64,000 nt of DNA, from contig CBDCXJ010000036.1 in the NCBI GenBank assembly GCA_965223695.1, positions 143,093 to 207,092 of the forward strand, read 5' to 3'. The DNA comes from JAUVPB01 sp965223695. Lineage in GTDB: Bacteria; Actinomycetota; Thermoleophilia; Gaiellales; Gaiellaceae. Every line of letters starts with the position of its first letter. Position 1 is the first letter of the stretch. The position numbers were made by a program, and so were the translations under genes. Under the pieces are notes generated by a model, which ran no database searches, was not told the DNA's origin, and saw nothing but the letters and a program-made list of their open reading frames with translations. Positions 45,421-54,075 of the stretch are shown here, piece by piece.

Positions 45421-46893
45421 GAGGATGTCCCGGTGGCCGTGGATTTTCGTGGCGGCGGTCCCGGGTTTGGTGGTTAGGCGGTGAGGAGGATAGCGGGCTC
45501 CTCGTTCTGGGTCGGGACGGTGGGCTGATCGAGTTCGTGCTCGATCGCGATGACGAGTTTGGCGAGGTCGTGGTAGCCGATGATCCGACGGAATTGGTGT
45601 TCGGCTTCGAGCATCCCGGCCGCTGTCCAGCGCAGGCACATCTCGCCGGATTGCCAGCGCTTGGTGTTGCGGCTGGTGCGCCGGCAGATCTCGATCATCG
45701 ACTCGCACGGGTTCGTGCTCTCGAGGGTGCGCTTCAGGTTGCCGCGGATCCCGAGCCGGGTGAGGGTGAGTGTCTCGTCGAGGCCTTCGCGCAGCGAGGC
45801 TGCGGCGCCGGGACGCGAGCGCTCGAGTTCCGTGGCGAGCGCGTGTAACTCGCTGCGCGCTCGCTCGTGGTCGTGCTCGGCCCAGGCCTGGCGGAGCCGA
45901 CGTTTGATCGGAGGCCGGTCGCGCTCCGGGAGATGCTCGAGCACGTTTCGTTCCTTGTGGCGGACACAGCGCTGGACGGGCGCGTCCTGGCCGAAGACAT
46001 CGCGGATCGCTTTGCGCAGCGCCTTGGAGCCGTCGATCACAAACAGGATGCCCTGCTCGGTGTCGAGCCCACGCTCGACCAGATCGGAGAGCAGCGCCCT
46101 CGCCACGGTCGCGTTCTCGCTCGAGCCCTCCCACAGCCCCAGCGGGATCTTGACGCCCTCGGTGGTGATCCCGAGCGCGACGATGTTCGTGCGCCCTTTC
46201 AGCTCGATCCCGTCGAGCATCATCACCGCCAGCCTGACGTCGTCGAGGCGGCGGCTCATCAGCTCCTCAAGCGCCACGCGGGTGCGCTCAACGAACGCCC
46301 GCGACACCGACGACTTCGACGTCGAGCGCGCCTTGGTCTCGACGCCAGTGCCGACCGGCTCCTGCGTTCGCGCGTAGCGGCGCGTCGAGACGCCGGCAAG
46401 CATCCGCTCCAACACGACCCGCGAGAGCAGATCACGATCGGCGAGGTGCTCGTACGTCGCCAGCCTGACCTCGCGTGATCCGTCCGCTGTGCGAACACGC
46501 GGCCGCTCAACCTGGACGCGCCGCCCGCCTAGCGTCACCTCCCCAGACTCGCGACCGTGACGGACCGCACTCCGGTCAAAGTCGTGCTTACCCCTCGGGC
46601 CGACAACGTGTTCGACCTCCTCCTCCAACAGTTCACTCATCACGCCAAGCCCGACCCCGACCGACAGCGCGAGCAGTCCCTCCCTCGCTGCCCCGACCAA
46701 CTGCCCCAGCGCCTCCTGAACGCGCTCCGGCAAAACGGCCTCATCCAGGGTCGCCTCAGCGACCGCTACGTTGCTCCCCACGGCGGTTCCTCCTTCGATC
46801 TTCGAGCGGATCGCTCGCCACGCTCCCAACCGGAACGGACGGGCACGGAGGGACCGCCGCCCCTACAAAGATCTACGAACTACGGGACAACCC
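45421..46893. mobile_element. complete IS256-family insertion sequence
   Basis: A 1473-bp element bounded by the direct repeat CGTTCACCG at 45412-45420 and 46894-46902, consistent with the 8-9 bp duplications of IS256 elements. The ends are imperfect inverted repeats sharing TGTCCCG: left GAGGATGTCCCG, right (complement) GGGTTGTCCCG. It carries one transposase gene on the minus strand. A related, slightly diverged end is present at 50950-51280. Confidence 0.9.
45474..46829 (-). CDS. IS256-family (mutator type) transposase
   Basis: DDE transposase of up to 451 residues, typical in length. Catalytic acids lie in VMMLDGIELKGRTNIV (first D), GILFVIDGSKALRKAI (second D) and KRTLESTNPCESMIEICRR (E). 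The upstream QRCVRHKERNVLEHLP is the family signature (C-H region). No frameshift is seen, so it may be active. The frame begins at 46829, but GTG in the stretch AVGSNVAVAEATLDEAVLP may be the true start. Confidence 0.92.
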   Translation of the reverse strand: MGAWRAIRSKIEGGTAVGSNVAVAEATLDEAVLPERVQEALGQLVGAAREGLLALSVGVGLGVMSELLEEEVEHVVGPRGKHDFDRSAVRHGRESGEVTLGGRRVQVERPRVRTADGSREVRLATYEHLADRDLLSRVVLERMLAGVSTRRYARTQEPVGTGVETKARSTSKSSVSRAFVERTRVALEELMSRRLDDVRLAVMMLDGIELKGRTNIVALGITTEGVKIPLGLWEGSSENATVARALLSDLVERGLDTEQGILFVIDGSKALRKAIRDVFGQDAPVQRCVRHKERNVLEHLPERDRPPIKRRLRQAWAEHDHERARSELHALATELERSRPGAAASLREGLDETLTLTRLGIRGNLKRTLESTNPCESMIEICRRTSRNTKRWQSGEMCLRWTAAGMLEAEHQFRRIIGYHDLAKLVIAIEHELDQPTVPTQNEEPAILLTA

Positions 46894-47453
46894 CGTTCAC
46901 CGACGGGTCCGGCACCTATTCGCTGACCGATCTCTTCCAGGGCCGGAGCCAGCTCATCGTCTACCACTTCATGTTCGGGCCCGACTGGGAGGAAGGCTGC
47001 CCCTCATGCTCGTTCTGGGCCGACAGCTTCGAGGGAACGCCGGTGCACCTCGCCCATCGCGATACGTCGTTCGTCGCGGTGTCGCGCGCCAGCGTCGCGC
47101 AGATCGAGGCCTACGCGAACCGGCTCGGCTGGAGCTTCCCTTGGTACTCCTCGGCGGGCTCCGAGTTCAACTTCGACATGGGTGTCAGCTTCGAGCCGAC
47201 CGACAGCGAGCCCAAGCCGAACTACAACTTCGGCACGAAGACTTTCGGCGGTGACGAGGCGCCAGGAGTCAGCGTGTTCTACCGGGGTGATGACGGCCGC
47301 GTCTTCCTCACGTACCAGACGTTCTCGCGCGGCCTCGATTCGCTGAACGCCGCCTACCAGTACCTCGACCTGACGCCCAAGGGGCGCGACGAGGACGACC
47401 TGTCCTGGCCGATGGCGTGGCTCGCGCGCCACGATGCGTACGAGGACTAGGAG

Positions 47454-49352
47454 CTACTGCAGCGCGATCACGAGCTCCGGGCGCTGCCCGGACGGGCCCT
47501 CCTTCGAGGACCACCACGCCCCGTTGCTCGAGGACGTCTGCACCTTGATGCTGACCGGGCCGTCGCCGGTGACGAGCTGGCTCACGTCGACCTCGTAGTA
47601 CTGCCCCGGCTGAACCGACCCGAGCGTGTCGAGCGGCGTCGGGTCACGTCCTGGCGCTGATGACCACGTGATCGTGTCTTCGCTCCAGCTCGTATACGCC
47701 GTCCGGTAGAAACTGCCGCCCGAGTTCGACGAGTTCGTGTTGAAGAGCCGCAGGGTCACGCCCGTGGCCGTCGAGCTCCCGACACCGGTCACGTCAAACC
47801 GGAGCATCAGGTCCTGACGCGGGCTCTTGTCGAGCCTGAGCACCGACGAGGAGCCGAAGTTCGCCGAGGGCTGAGACTGCTGCACGTAGGCGTCGTCGCT
47901 CGGTCCGAGCGTGATCTCCGAGGGCCCGCCGCCACCGCCTTCGACCTCGACCACCAGCGTCGGCGCGACGCTCGATTCAGCCTCGGCCGAGGACCAGTGC
48001 GCGCCGTTGGCCGACGTCGACGAGACGCGGAAGCTGTAGGTGCCGTTCGCCGAGACGGCCGAGGAGACGTCCAGCTCGTAGTAGTTGCCCGGCTGCACGG
48101 AGCCGAGGGAGCCCAGGATCGCCGGGCTCGCCGCGGGCGCGTTGTTCCAGGTCACGCTCGACTCGCCCCAGCTCGTCGTGGGCACGCGGCGGAAAATGCC
48201 GCCGAGGTTCGACGAGTTGGTGTTGTGCAGGCGGATCTTGGCGCCCGTGACCTCCTGGCCTGACGTGCCCGTCACCGTGAACTTGAGCAGGAAGTCCTCG
48301 GTTGTCGTGCCGTCCGCCTGAAGCGAGTTGCTGAAGCCGTAGTTGGAGTTGGGCGAGGACGCCTTGATCGTGGCGTCGTGGGTCGCAGTGAACTCGAGCT
48401 CGCTCGATGTCCCGCCGCTGTCGAAGCAGCTTCCGCTGCCGCTGTCGGTGCTGCTCTGGCCCGCGATCGGAAGGAACTCCCAGTCGTAGCTGCCATTCTT
48501 GAGAACCACCTTGATCACGCCGAACGCGTCGTCGATCTGCACGACGCTGCCCGGCTCGATCGGGCCGAAGTCCCGAATCTTCTTGCCGCCCGTGCCGACG
48601 ACGATCTGACGGATCCCGCGTGCCGGGTCGGGTTGCTGTGTCGGGTCCAGCATCGCGAAGCGCTCATAGACGTGTGCGTCGCCGGCGAGGAGCAGTTCGG
48701 CTCGGTGGTCGTATAGGGCCTGCACCAGAGCCCCGAGGTCGGGGTTGTTGGTCTTGTTCTCCGCCGACGTCCAGCGGGGCCGGTGCATCGTGGCGAGCGT
48801 GCAGTTGTTCCGGTGCGCCGCCAGGTCAGCGCGCAGCCACTGCTCCTGGGCGGAGCCAGCGCCGCATCCACCGACGGCGCTGCACTGGCTGTTCAGGACG
48901 ATGACGTGCCATGTGCCGATGTCGAAGCTGTAGTAGCCCTCGTCTCGATCACCGGCGCGACCGGTCTGCTGCCCGACGCCGTTCCAGTAGTCGAAGTACC
49001 CCTGCGCGTTGGGCGTGAGGTACTCGTGGTTGCCGAGGGCCGGGTACGTGACGTCGTTCAGCCGCCCCCAGGAGGGCTCCCACCAGGTCTGGAAGTTGGC
49101 CAGCTCCCCCTCCTCGTACTGGAGGTCGCCGAGTGGTATGACGAGGTCGGGGTCGAGCGCCACGAGCAGGTCCGACGTCTCGACCTGTTTGCACTTGCCC
49201 GGGGCCGACGGACCCTCGCACGAGATGTCGCCGGCCGCGCCGAGAACGGGGTTCGAGCCTGACGGCACGGTCGAGTGCGATGCGTAGGCACCGCCCGCCA
49301 TGGCGAGGCATGCGCCCAGTGCAATCAGGATTGCCGCAGCGTGCCGGATCAC
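47454..49352 (-). CDS. secreted metallophosphoesterase with two C-terminal DNRLRE/CBM96-type domains
   Basis: Exported protein of 632 residues with a signal peptide (AAAILIALGACLAMAGGAYA). The calcineurin-like domain (about 40-300) has AAGDISCEG, VIPLGDLQYEEGELANFQ, YPALGNHEYL, TLATMHRPRW and LLLAGDAHVYERF, all five metal-binding blocks. Two related beta-sandwich repeats (about 325-475 and 485-632) follow, each with LLKF/LMLRFDVTG, NTNSSN, TSW(G/S)E and YYE(L/V)DVS. They resemble DNRLRE/CBM96 domains. Predicted to act on phosphate esters outside the cell. It converges on the DUF899 gene with a 3-nt gap. Confidence 0.88.
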   Translation of the reverse strand: MIRHAAAILIALGACLAMAGGAYASHSTVPSGSNPVLGAAGDISCEGPSAPGKCKQVETSDLLVALDPDLVIPLGDLQYEEGELANFQTWWEPSWGRLNDVTYPALGNHEYLTPNAQGYFDYWNGVGQQTGRAGDRDEGYYSFDIGTWHVIVLNSQCSAVGGCGAGSAQEQWLRADLAAHRNNCTLATMHRPRWTSAENKTNNPDLGALVQALYDHRAELLLAGDAHVYERFAMLDPTQQPDPARGIRQIVVGTGGKKIRDFGPIEPGSVVQIDDAFGVIKVVLKNGSYDWEFLPIAGQSSTDSGSGSCFDSGGTSSELEFTATHDATIKASSPNSNYGFSNSLQADGTTTEDFLLKFTVTGTSGQEVTGAKIRLHNTNSSNLGGIFRRVPTTSWGESSVTWNNAPAASPAILGSLGSVQPGNYYELDVSSAVSANGTYSFRVSSTSANGAHWSSAEAESSVAPTLVVEVEGGGGGPSEITLGPSDDAYVQQSQPSANFGSSSVLRLDKSPRQDLMLRFDVTGVGSSTATGVTLRLFNTNSSNSGGSFYRTAYTSWSEDTITWSSAPGRDPTPLDTLGSVQPGQYYEVDVSQLVTGDGPVSIKVQTSSSNGAWWSSKEGPSGQRPELVIALQ

Positions 49353-49413
49353 GTACCGAGTCCCCCGTCTTCAATGGTGACACAACATCGGCGCCATGTC
49401 GGGGCAGAAAGAG

Positions 49414-49437
49414 GAAGGCGCCCCATGGGGCGCCTTC
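49414..49437 (-). terminator. palindromic terminator candidate
   Basis: GAAGGCGCCCC/GGGGCGCCTTC around an AT centre forms a perfect 24-nt palindrome. On the minus strand it is followed by CTCTTTCTG. A second 11-bp stem, GGGAGCCGCTC (49453-49463) / GAGCGGCTCCC (49483-49493), lies just upstream on that strand. Together they would end the RTX-protein transcript. Confidence 0.5.
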
Positions 49438-49517
49438 GTTGGTGATGGGAGGGGGAGCCGCTCCCGCAACGGGGAGGAGCGAGAGCGGCTCCCGGGCGTT
49501 AGTGGACGAGCTGGCTG

Positions 49518-50150
49518 TTAGCTGGCCTCGTCGGTGGTGGCGTCGGTGGCCGCGACCTTGGCGCGCGCGTCGGCTGCGACGTCGGCGGCGGTGTCGAGGA
49601 TCGATTCGGTATCGCTTTCGTCGAGGTCGGTCGCGGCCGCGTACTCATCGTTGTCGCCGGGGACGACGATCACGTGCTCGCAGCGGCGGGTCTTGTCCTC
49701 GTCGCGAACGAGCGCGATGTCGTATCCGCGACCACAGTCGATCCGGTCGACCAGGTTGTCCTTGGCGAGGGCGAAGATGATGTCGCCGCCCGGGCGGCCG
49801 CGGGCACGGTCGCGACCGTAGCCGACGAACATGATGTCCGGGCCGTGGCCGCCGAAGATCATGTCGTTGCCGGTTTGGCCGGCGACGATGTCGGCGCCAG
49901 GGCCGCCGAAGACCCAGTCACGCTGTGCGCCGCCTGCGACGGCGTCGTTGCCGTGGCCGCCGAAGACGGTGTCGCGGCCGGGAGCGCCCCAGGCGCGGTC
50001 GTGGCCGGCCAGTGCGACGATGAGGTCACGCCGGTCGGTTCCGGCGAGTGCGTCGTTGCCTCGCGTGCCTTTGATGAACGCTGCTGATGCGGTTGGAACT
50101 GCGACGGCCGCAATAAGCGTCACGGCCGCAACTACGAGAAGACGCCTCAT
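49518..50150 (-). CDS. secreted RTX-like calcium-binding repeat protein
   Basis: A 210-residue protein from ATG 50150 with AAAGGAG at ideal spacing. A signal peptide (MRRLLVVAAVTLIAAVAVPT...ASA) is followed by about seven nine-residue repeats of the hemolysin type, for example GGHGNDAVA, GGPGADIVA and GGHGPDIMF. An acidic C-terminal tail (DLDESDTESILDTAAD) follows. Such repeats fold as calcium-binding beta-rolls. No type I secretion genes are adjacent; the Sec signal suggests another route. Some repeats have lost the glycine or Asp. Confidence 0.85.
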   Translation of the reverse strand: MRRLLVVAAVTLIAAVAVPTASAAFIKGTRGNDALAGTDRRDLIVALAGHDRAWGAPGRDTVFGGHGNDAVAGGAQRDWVFGGPGADIVAGQTGNDMIFGGHGPDIMFVGYGRDRARGRPGGDIIFALAKDNLVDRIDCGRGYDIALVRDEDKTRRCEHVIVVPGDNDEYAAATDLDESDTESILDTAADVAADARAKVAATDATTDEAS

Positions 50151-50371
50151 CACTACTCCTTTGGGAGGGTTCGTTGTCACATCCACATCAAGCACCACGT
50201 GCATGTGCGTCTCGTGCGCGGCGGGTAAGCCGTCGGGGAGGGGTGCGTAAGGATTCGGTGAGGCGGCGCGAGCGAGCGCATGCGCCGCGCGTTGCGCCGG
50301 CCGGCGGCATGTTCCTGCAACGACTGACTGACTGGTCAGTCAGTCACTGGCGCGGAAACGATCTGGTCGCG

Positions 50372-50866
50372 CTAGCTACCGACGACCTGACAGAGCCAGC
50401 GCCGGTCGCGCGAACGGTCGAGCTCGATGAAGAGAACGCGCTGCCATGTGCCGAGACAGAGCTCGCCCTCGCGGACAGGGATCGACTCGCTGGCCGGGCC
50501 CATCAGCATCCCGATGCAGTGAGCGTGGCCGTTGCCGAACTCCTGGTCTTCGGGGCAGATGTTCTCGGTGCGCAGATCCCAGTCGTCGTGCGCGTAGTAC
50601 TTGTCAGAGGGAACGAGCCGCCGCATCAAACGAGCGAAATCCTCGAGGAAGCCCGTCTCGAACTCGTTGACACGGACGCAGCACGTGGTGTGCGGCGAGT
50701 ACACACAGGCAATGCCGTTCTCGATACCGCTCTCGGCTACGAACTCGCGCACCTCTTCGGTGATGTCGCGGACCTCGAGCCCGCCGCGGGTCCGCACGCT
50801 GCGCTCGGCCTGGTAGACCTTCATCGCGCCGCCGGTCGCGTGCTCTTCCGTGGTGTCCTGGTACAT
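50372..50866 (-). CDS. YjbQ/UPF0047 family protein
   Basis: Trimeric beta-fold protein of 164 residues from ATG 50866, or 150 from ATG 50824 (neither has a strong ribosome site). Family residues include GIACVYSPHTTCCVRVNEFE, NGHAHCIGMLMGPASESIPV and LGTWQRVLFIELDRSRDRRW. The conserved His/Cys cluster is intact. YjbQ proteins have weak thiamine-phosphate synthase activity; the physiological role is unsettled. Isolated gene. Confidence 0.88.
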   Translation of the reverse strand: MYQDTTEEHATGGAMKVYQAERSVRTRGGLEVRDITEEVREFVAESGIENGIACVYSPHTTCCVRVNEFETGFLEDFARLMRRLVPSDKYYAHDDWDLRTENICPEDQEFGNGHAHCIGMLMGPASESIPVREGELCLGTWQRVLFIELDRSRDRRWLCQVVGS

Positions 50867-50949
50867 CCGGGTGCGTATTCTGCGCTATCTCGGCTCATTT
50901 GTCACGCCGAGCGTATCGGGGAGGGGGTGTCGCGGGTGTGTTCGAGGCC

Positions 50950-51280
50950 GAGGATGTCCCGGTGGCCGTGGATTTTCGTGGCGGCGGTCCCGGGTTTGGT
51001 GGTTAGGCGGTGAGGAGGATAGCGGGCTCCTCGGCAGTCGGGACGGTGGGCTGATCGAGTTCGTGCTCGATCGCGATGACGAGTTTGGCGAGGTCGTGGT
51101 AGCCGATGATCCGACGGAATTGGTGTTCGGCTTCGAGCATCCCGGCCGCTGTCGGGCGCAGGCACATCTCGCCGGATTGCCAGCGCTTGGTGTTGCGGCT
51201 GGTGCGCCGGCAGATCTCGATCATCGACTCGCACGGGTTCGTGCTCTCGAGGGTGCGCTTCAGGTTGCCGCGGATCCCGA
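50950..51280. mobile_element. truncated second copy of the IS256-type element
   Basis: Starts with the same terminus (GAGGATGTCCCGGTGG) as 45421 and follows that copy for 331 bp with a few differences: a 3-bp deletion in the transposase C-terminus and a few substitutions. It stops abruptly at CGGATCCCGA, where the full copy continues into the gene. It encodes only the last 73 residues of the transposase (MIEICRRTSRNTKRWQSGEM...). At the break it joins the tRNA fragment at 51280. Confidence 0.88.
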
Positions 51281-51333
51281 TAATCCGTCGGTCGCTGGTT
51301 CGAATCCAGCCGGGCCCACATCAAGAAGCCCTG
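51280..51333 (+). repeat. 3' half of a CAT-anticodon tRNA, copy A
   Basis: ATAATCCGTCGGTCGCTGGT and then TCGAATCCAGCCGGGCCCA correspond to the anticodon 3' side, variable loop, T-arm and acceptor strand of a tRNA-Met/Ile2-like gene; no 5' half precedes it. It is followed by CATCAAGAAGCCCTG, a tail shared with copies B and C. The IS fragment abuts its 5' edge. No intact parent tRNA lies in the window. Confidence 0.7.
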
Positions 51334-51447
51334 GAAATCGCCTTCGGGCGCCTTCGCCTGCGTTGAGCTGCTGGAGGCCGGCGAGCGGGAACGAGCCAGA
51401 GCTGTGTTGAAGTGCTAGATCCGCCGTTTGGGCAGTCCTGGTTCGAC

Positions 51448-52872
51448 CTACGCGGCCTGTCTCTCCTCGGTCTCCTCGTCCATCCAGCGCTGGTTCTGCA
51501 GATCCAGTGATGCGACGCGGTAGGCCTCGGCAAGAGTGGGGAAGTTGAAGAAGCTCTCGCGGAAGATGCTGGCCGGGCTGCCGCCGATCATGGCCATCTG
51601 GCCTACGTGCACCAGTTCCGTTGCGCCTTCGCCGATGACGTGGACGCCAAGAAGCTGATCGGTTTGCGAATTGGCGACGAGCTTGAGCATTCCGTGGGTC
51701 TCGCCCGAGATCTGACCACGGGCCAGCTCGCCGAAATCCGCCTTGCCGACGACGACGCGGTCGCAGCGCTCCCTCGCTTCCGCCTCTGTGAGGCCGACGC
51801 TCGAGATCTCCGGAATCGAATAGATGCCGATCGGAATCATTTCGTGCGAGATCCCTAGGTCGAGGTCCAACGCGTGCCGGGCGGCTCGTCGCCCTTGCTC
51901 CATCGAAGATGACGCGAGAGAGGGCGGACCGATGACATCGCCACAGGCGTAGACGCCCGGGACGTTTGTCCGGAGGTACTCGTCCACTTTGACCTGTCCG
52001 CGGTCCGTGAGTTCGAGATCGATGTTGTCGGCTCCGAGTCCGTCGAGGACCGGAACGCGCCCGAGGGCGCAGAGGAGCTTCTCGGCGCTATGGCGCCCTC
52101 CGTTCTCGGTTTCTATCTCGACGGCGTCGAACCCGTTCCAGGCGACGCTGGCCGCACGATCTTCGCCGATGTATTCCCCACCCATAGCCCGGAGGTCGAC
52201 GACGAAACGCTCGCTCAGGTGATCATCGAGAAAGGCGAGCGGGCGCGGTGCCTTGTCCACCATGGTGACGCTGACTCCGAGGGCAGCAAAGATCGAGGCG
52301 TACTCCGAAGCGATGACGCCTCCCCCAAGAACGATCAAAGAGGCGGGTAGGTAGGTCATGGAGAGGATGGAATCGCTGTCATAGATCCGCTCGTGGTCAA
52401 CCGGGATCTCGGGAGGTCGGCGGGGCTTGGAACCCACCGCGATGATCACTTTGTCCGCGCGAACGACCCGGGTGCTCCCGTTCGGCGATTGCACCTGTAT
52501 CTCGTTCGACGTGACGAGGGACGCCCGCCCGTGTGCGATCTCCACCCCGTTTCGCTCGAGCTGAGCTTCCATGTAGTGCACGTGTCCGTCGATGACCTCA
52601 TCGAGACTCTGCATAAGAGAGTCGATGCGGAGATTCTCGGGGAGTTCCACGTCGCAGACCGAGGCCGTCCGGCGCTGGAAGCGGCGCATGACGAGGGTCG
52701 TCTCCCGAAGAGTCTTGCTCGGGATCGTCCCGCGATGAACGCAGCTCCCTCCCGCCATGCGGCTCTTCTCTATCAGGAGACAGGACCTCCCGCACTTGCG
52801 GACCTGAATCGCGGCCTTCTGACCGGCAGGCCCGGAACCGATGACCACGAAATCGTAGGACTCGACACTCAT
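51448..52872 (-). CDS. sthA: soluble pyridine nucleotide transhydrogenase
   Basis: FAD enzyme of 474 residues exchanging hydride between NADPH and NAD+. FVVIGSGPAGQKAAIQVRKC binds FAD. The first Cys of the disulfide-reductase pair is kept, but the second is replaced in GGSCVHRGTIPSKTLRE, which distinguishes SthA from lipoamide dehydrogenase. LIVLGGGVIASEYASIFAAL binds pyridine nucleotide, and GVYACGDVIGPPSLASSSME is the second FAD site. ATG 52872 overlaps the stop of the HDOD gene (ATGA type), so they are coupled. Confidence 0.9.
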   Translation of the reverse strand: MSVESYDFVVIGSGPAGQKAAIQVRKCGRSCLLIEKSRMAGGSCVHRGTIPSKTLRETTLVMRRFQRRTASVCDVELPENLRIDSLMQSLDEVIDGHVHYMEAQLERNGVEIAHGRASLVTSNEIQVQSPNGSTRVVRADKVIIAVGSKPRRPPEIPVDHERIYDSDSILSMTYLPASLIVLGGGVIASEYASIFAALGVSVTMVDKAPRPLAFLDDHLSERFVVDLRAMGGEYIGEDRAASVAWNGFDAVEIETENGGRHSAEKLLCALGRVPVLDGLGADNIDLELTDRGQVKVDEYLRTNVPGVYACGDVIGPPSLASSSMEQGRRAARHALDLDLGISHEMIPIGIYSIPEISSVGLTEAEARERCDRVVVGKADFGELARGQISGETHGMLKLVANSQTDQLLGVHVIGEGATELVHVGQMAMIGGSPASIFRESFFNFPTLAEAYRVASLDLQNQRWMDEETEERQAA

Positions 52873-53522
52873 ACGAATAGCTCCAGGGCCTCTTTCACTT
52901 CGTCCGAACGCGACAGGAGCTCATCGACATCGTCGGGGTAGAGGTCGAGCTCGCCGAAAGCCGTGTGAGTTCGAAGGGCCGTCAGTCGGGGGTCATCGGC
53001 CACCGGTGGCTCCTCAGGGTTGGCATCCCCTTCGGATACATCCGGTCGCGGTGATTCCGTTGCGGGCTGCGCGTCTTCGAGGAGATAGCCCGCCATCAAG
53101 TCGGAGAGGATGGTCACTCGTGCGTCCTCCCCGTGTTGGGGAGCCTCTTCATAGTCATGGTGGTAGTGGATCGCGTCGACCACGGACTCCGGAAGGCCCC
53201 AGGAGCTGGCCATCTGGGATCCCACGGCCGCGTGATATTCATCCGCCAGCATCCACGCCGTTGCCTTGTCCGGCTCTCGTCCGAGTCCATCGCAGATCTC
53301 GCGAGTGGTTTGGAGCAGTATCGGGAAACCGACGTTCTGGAGGAGACCGCAGAGCAGAGCGGTCTCCGCCGACCGACGCCGCACTCTCCCGATCTCGCGC
53401 GCGAAAGCGCCAGCGGCCGCAGCCCTCCGCCAAAGATGCTTCACCTCCGTCTCATATCCACCGACGTCGAACGCAACGGCCCTGGCTGCGAGGGCGAGAG
53501 CGAGATCACCGATGACTCGCAT
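52869..53522 (-). CDS. HDOD-domain protein, apparently N-terminally truncated
   Basis: A 217-residue protein containing the second half of an HDOD domain: RRSAETALLCGLLQNVGFPI, MLADEYHAAVGSQMASSWGL, and VVDAIHYHHDYEEAPQHGED. The first HDOD helices, usually containing a PPLP-type start, are missing. Upstream on the same strand, ATG 53590 with GAGGG ahead opens 21 codons (MTTAQDQATIETVRTMLERA) and stops at 53525, two nt before the ATG at 53522 and in another frame. That looks like the original N-terminus joined to the C-terminal half by a deletion. HDOD proteins are signalling adaptors; whether this one folds is doubtful. Confidence 0.65.
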   Translation of the reverse strand: MRVIGDLALALAARAVAFDVGGYETEVKHLWRRAAAAGAFAREIGRVRRRSAETALLCGLLQNVGFPILLQTTREICDGLGREPDKATAWMLADEYHAAVGSQMASSWGLPESVVDAIHYHHDYEEAPQHGEDARVTILSDLMAGYLLEDAQPATESPRPDVSEGDANPEEPPVADDPRLTALRTHTAFGELDLYPDDVDELLSRSDEVKEALELFV

Positions 53523-53719
53523 CCCTAGTCGGCTCGCTCGAGCATGGTGCGCACGGTCTCGATCGTTGCTTGGTCCTGGGCTGTCGTCATAAATGGACCC
53601 TCTATGCCGTTGTCGCCAACGGAGGTGACAACTTGAGGGACGGCCGACAGTTCCCGTCGCCGATCTTCAGAGGTCACATGCTCACGATCGCGTGCCGTCG
53701 GGCATCTGGGGCAACGTTG

Positions 53720-53892
53720 GGGCAACCAGACCAGCCGAGATCACCCGAGACCGCCTACCCGCCAAAGTGCCCGAATCGCCGTGAGAGCAGGGATTCTCCA
53801 GATCAGCCACGACCGGCCGAGATCACTTCGGGCATCTCATGATCCGTCGGTCGCTGTTTCGAATCCAGCCGGGCCCACCTGAAGAAGCCCTG
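53720..53892 (+). repeat. tRNA 3' half copy B with its left arm
   Basis: The tRNA part (53836-53892, CTCATGATCCGTCGGTCGCT...) matches copies A and C with single changes and ends in the same AAGAAGCCCTG tail. The arm to its left resembles that of copy C: GGGCAACCAGACCAGCC (53720-53736), then ATTCTCCAG-TCAGCC, then CGGGCATCTCAT. The 485 bp between the HDOD start and the SDR at 54076 hold nothing else I recognise. The + frame across it (GATLGQPDQPRSPETA) could be the degraded end of an integrase. Confidence 0.65.
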
Positions 53893-54075
53893 CAAATCGG
53901 AACGTCCGGGTCGACGCATCGGACTGATCATCGACTAGCGCTCGGCTGCTGACGCTTCGCGCGCCCGAGAGAACAGGGGCCCGGCGCCGCTCGCCGTTAC
54001 CTGCAGCTGGGTCGCACCGCGCGAGTTCTAGACGATCCACGTCCCGGAGCGCTGCGCCGTTACTAAGCTCACGCC

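Larger units (their letters stand above)
45246..47450 (+). pseudogene. DUF899 thioredoxin-like protein gene split by an IS element
   Basis: The 5' part (45246-45420, AGGAGG ahead of ATG) encodes MAEDTSVLDHAVVSQADWIE and on to DGEYAFT. The 3' part (46903-47450) resumes DGSGTYSLTDLFQGRSQLIV with the family motif DWEEGCPSCSFWADSFEG and a normal C-terminus. Removing 45421-46902 (the element plus one 9-bp repeat) leaves 723 nt, exactly 241 codons including stop, with GAC created at the junction. The intact protein would have 240 residues. DUF899 proteins are thioredoxin-fold, with a CPxC-like pair but unproven function. Any product now would be truncated. Confidence 0.9.

Noticed and set aside
46557..47450. 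A 297-codon frame covering the IS edge and the DUF899 C-terminal half, as a new gene
   Set aside because: Its first 110 codons are antisense to the transposase; the gene is better explained as split DUF899.
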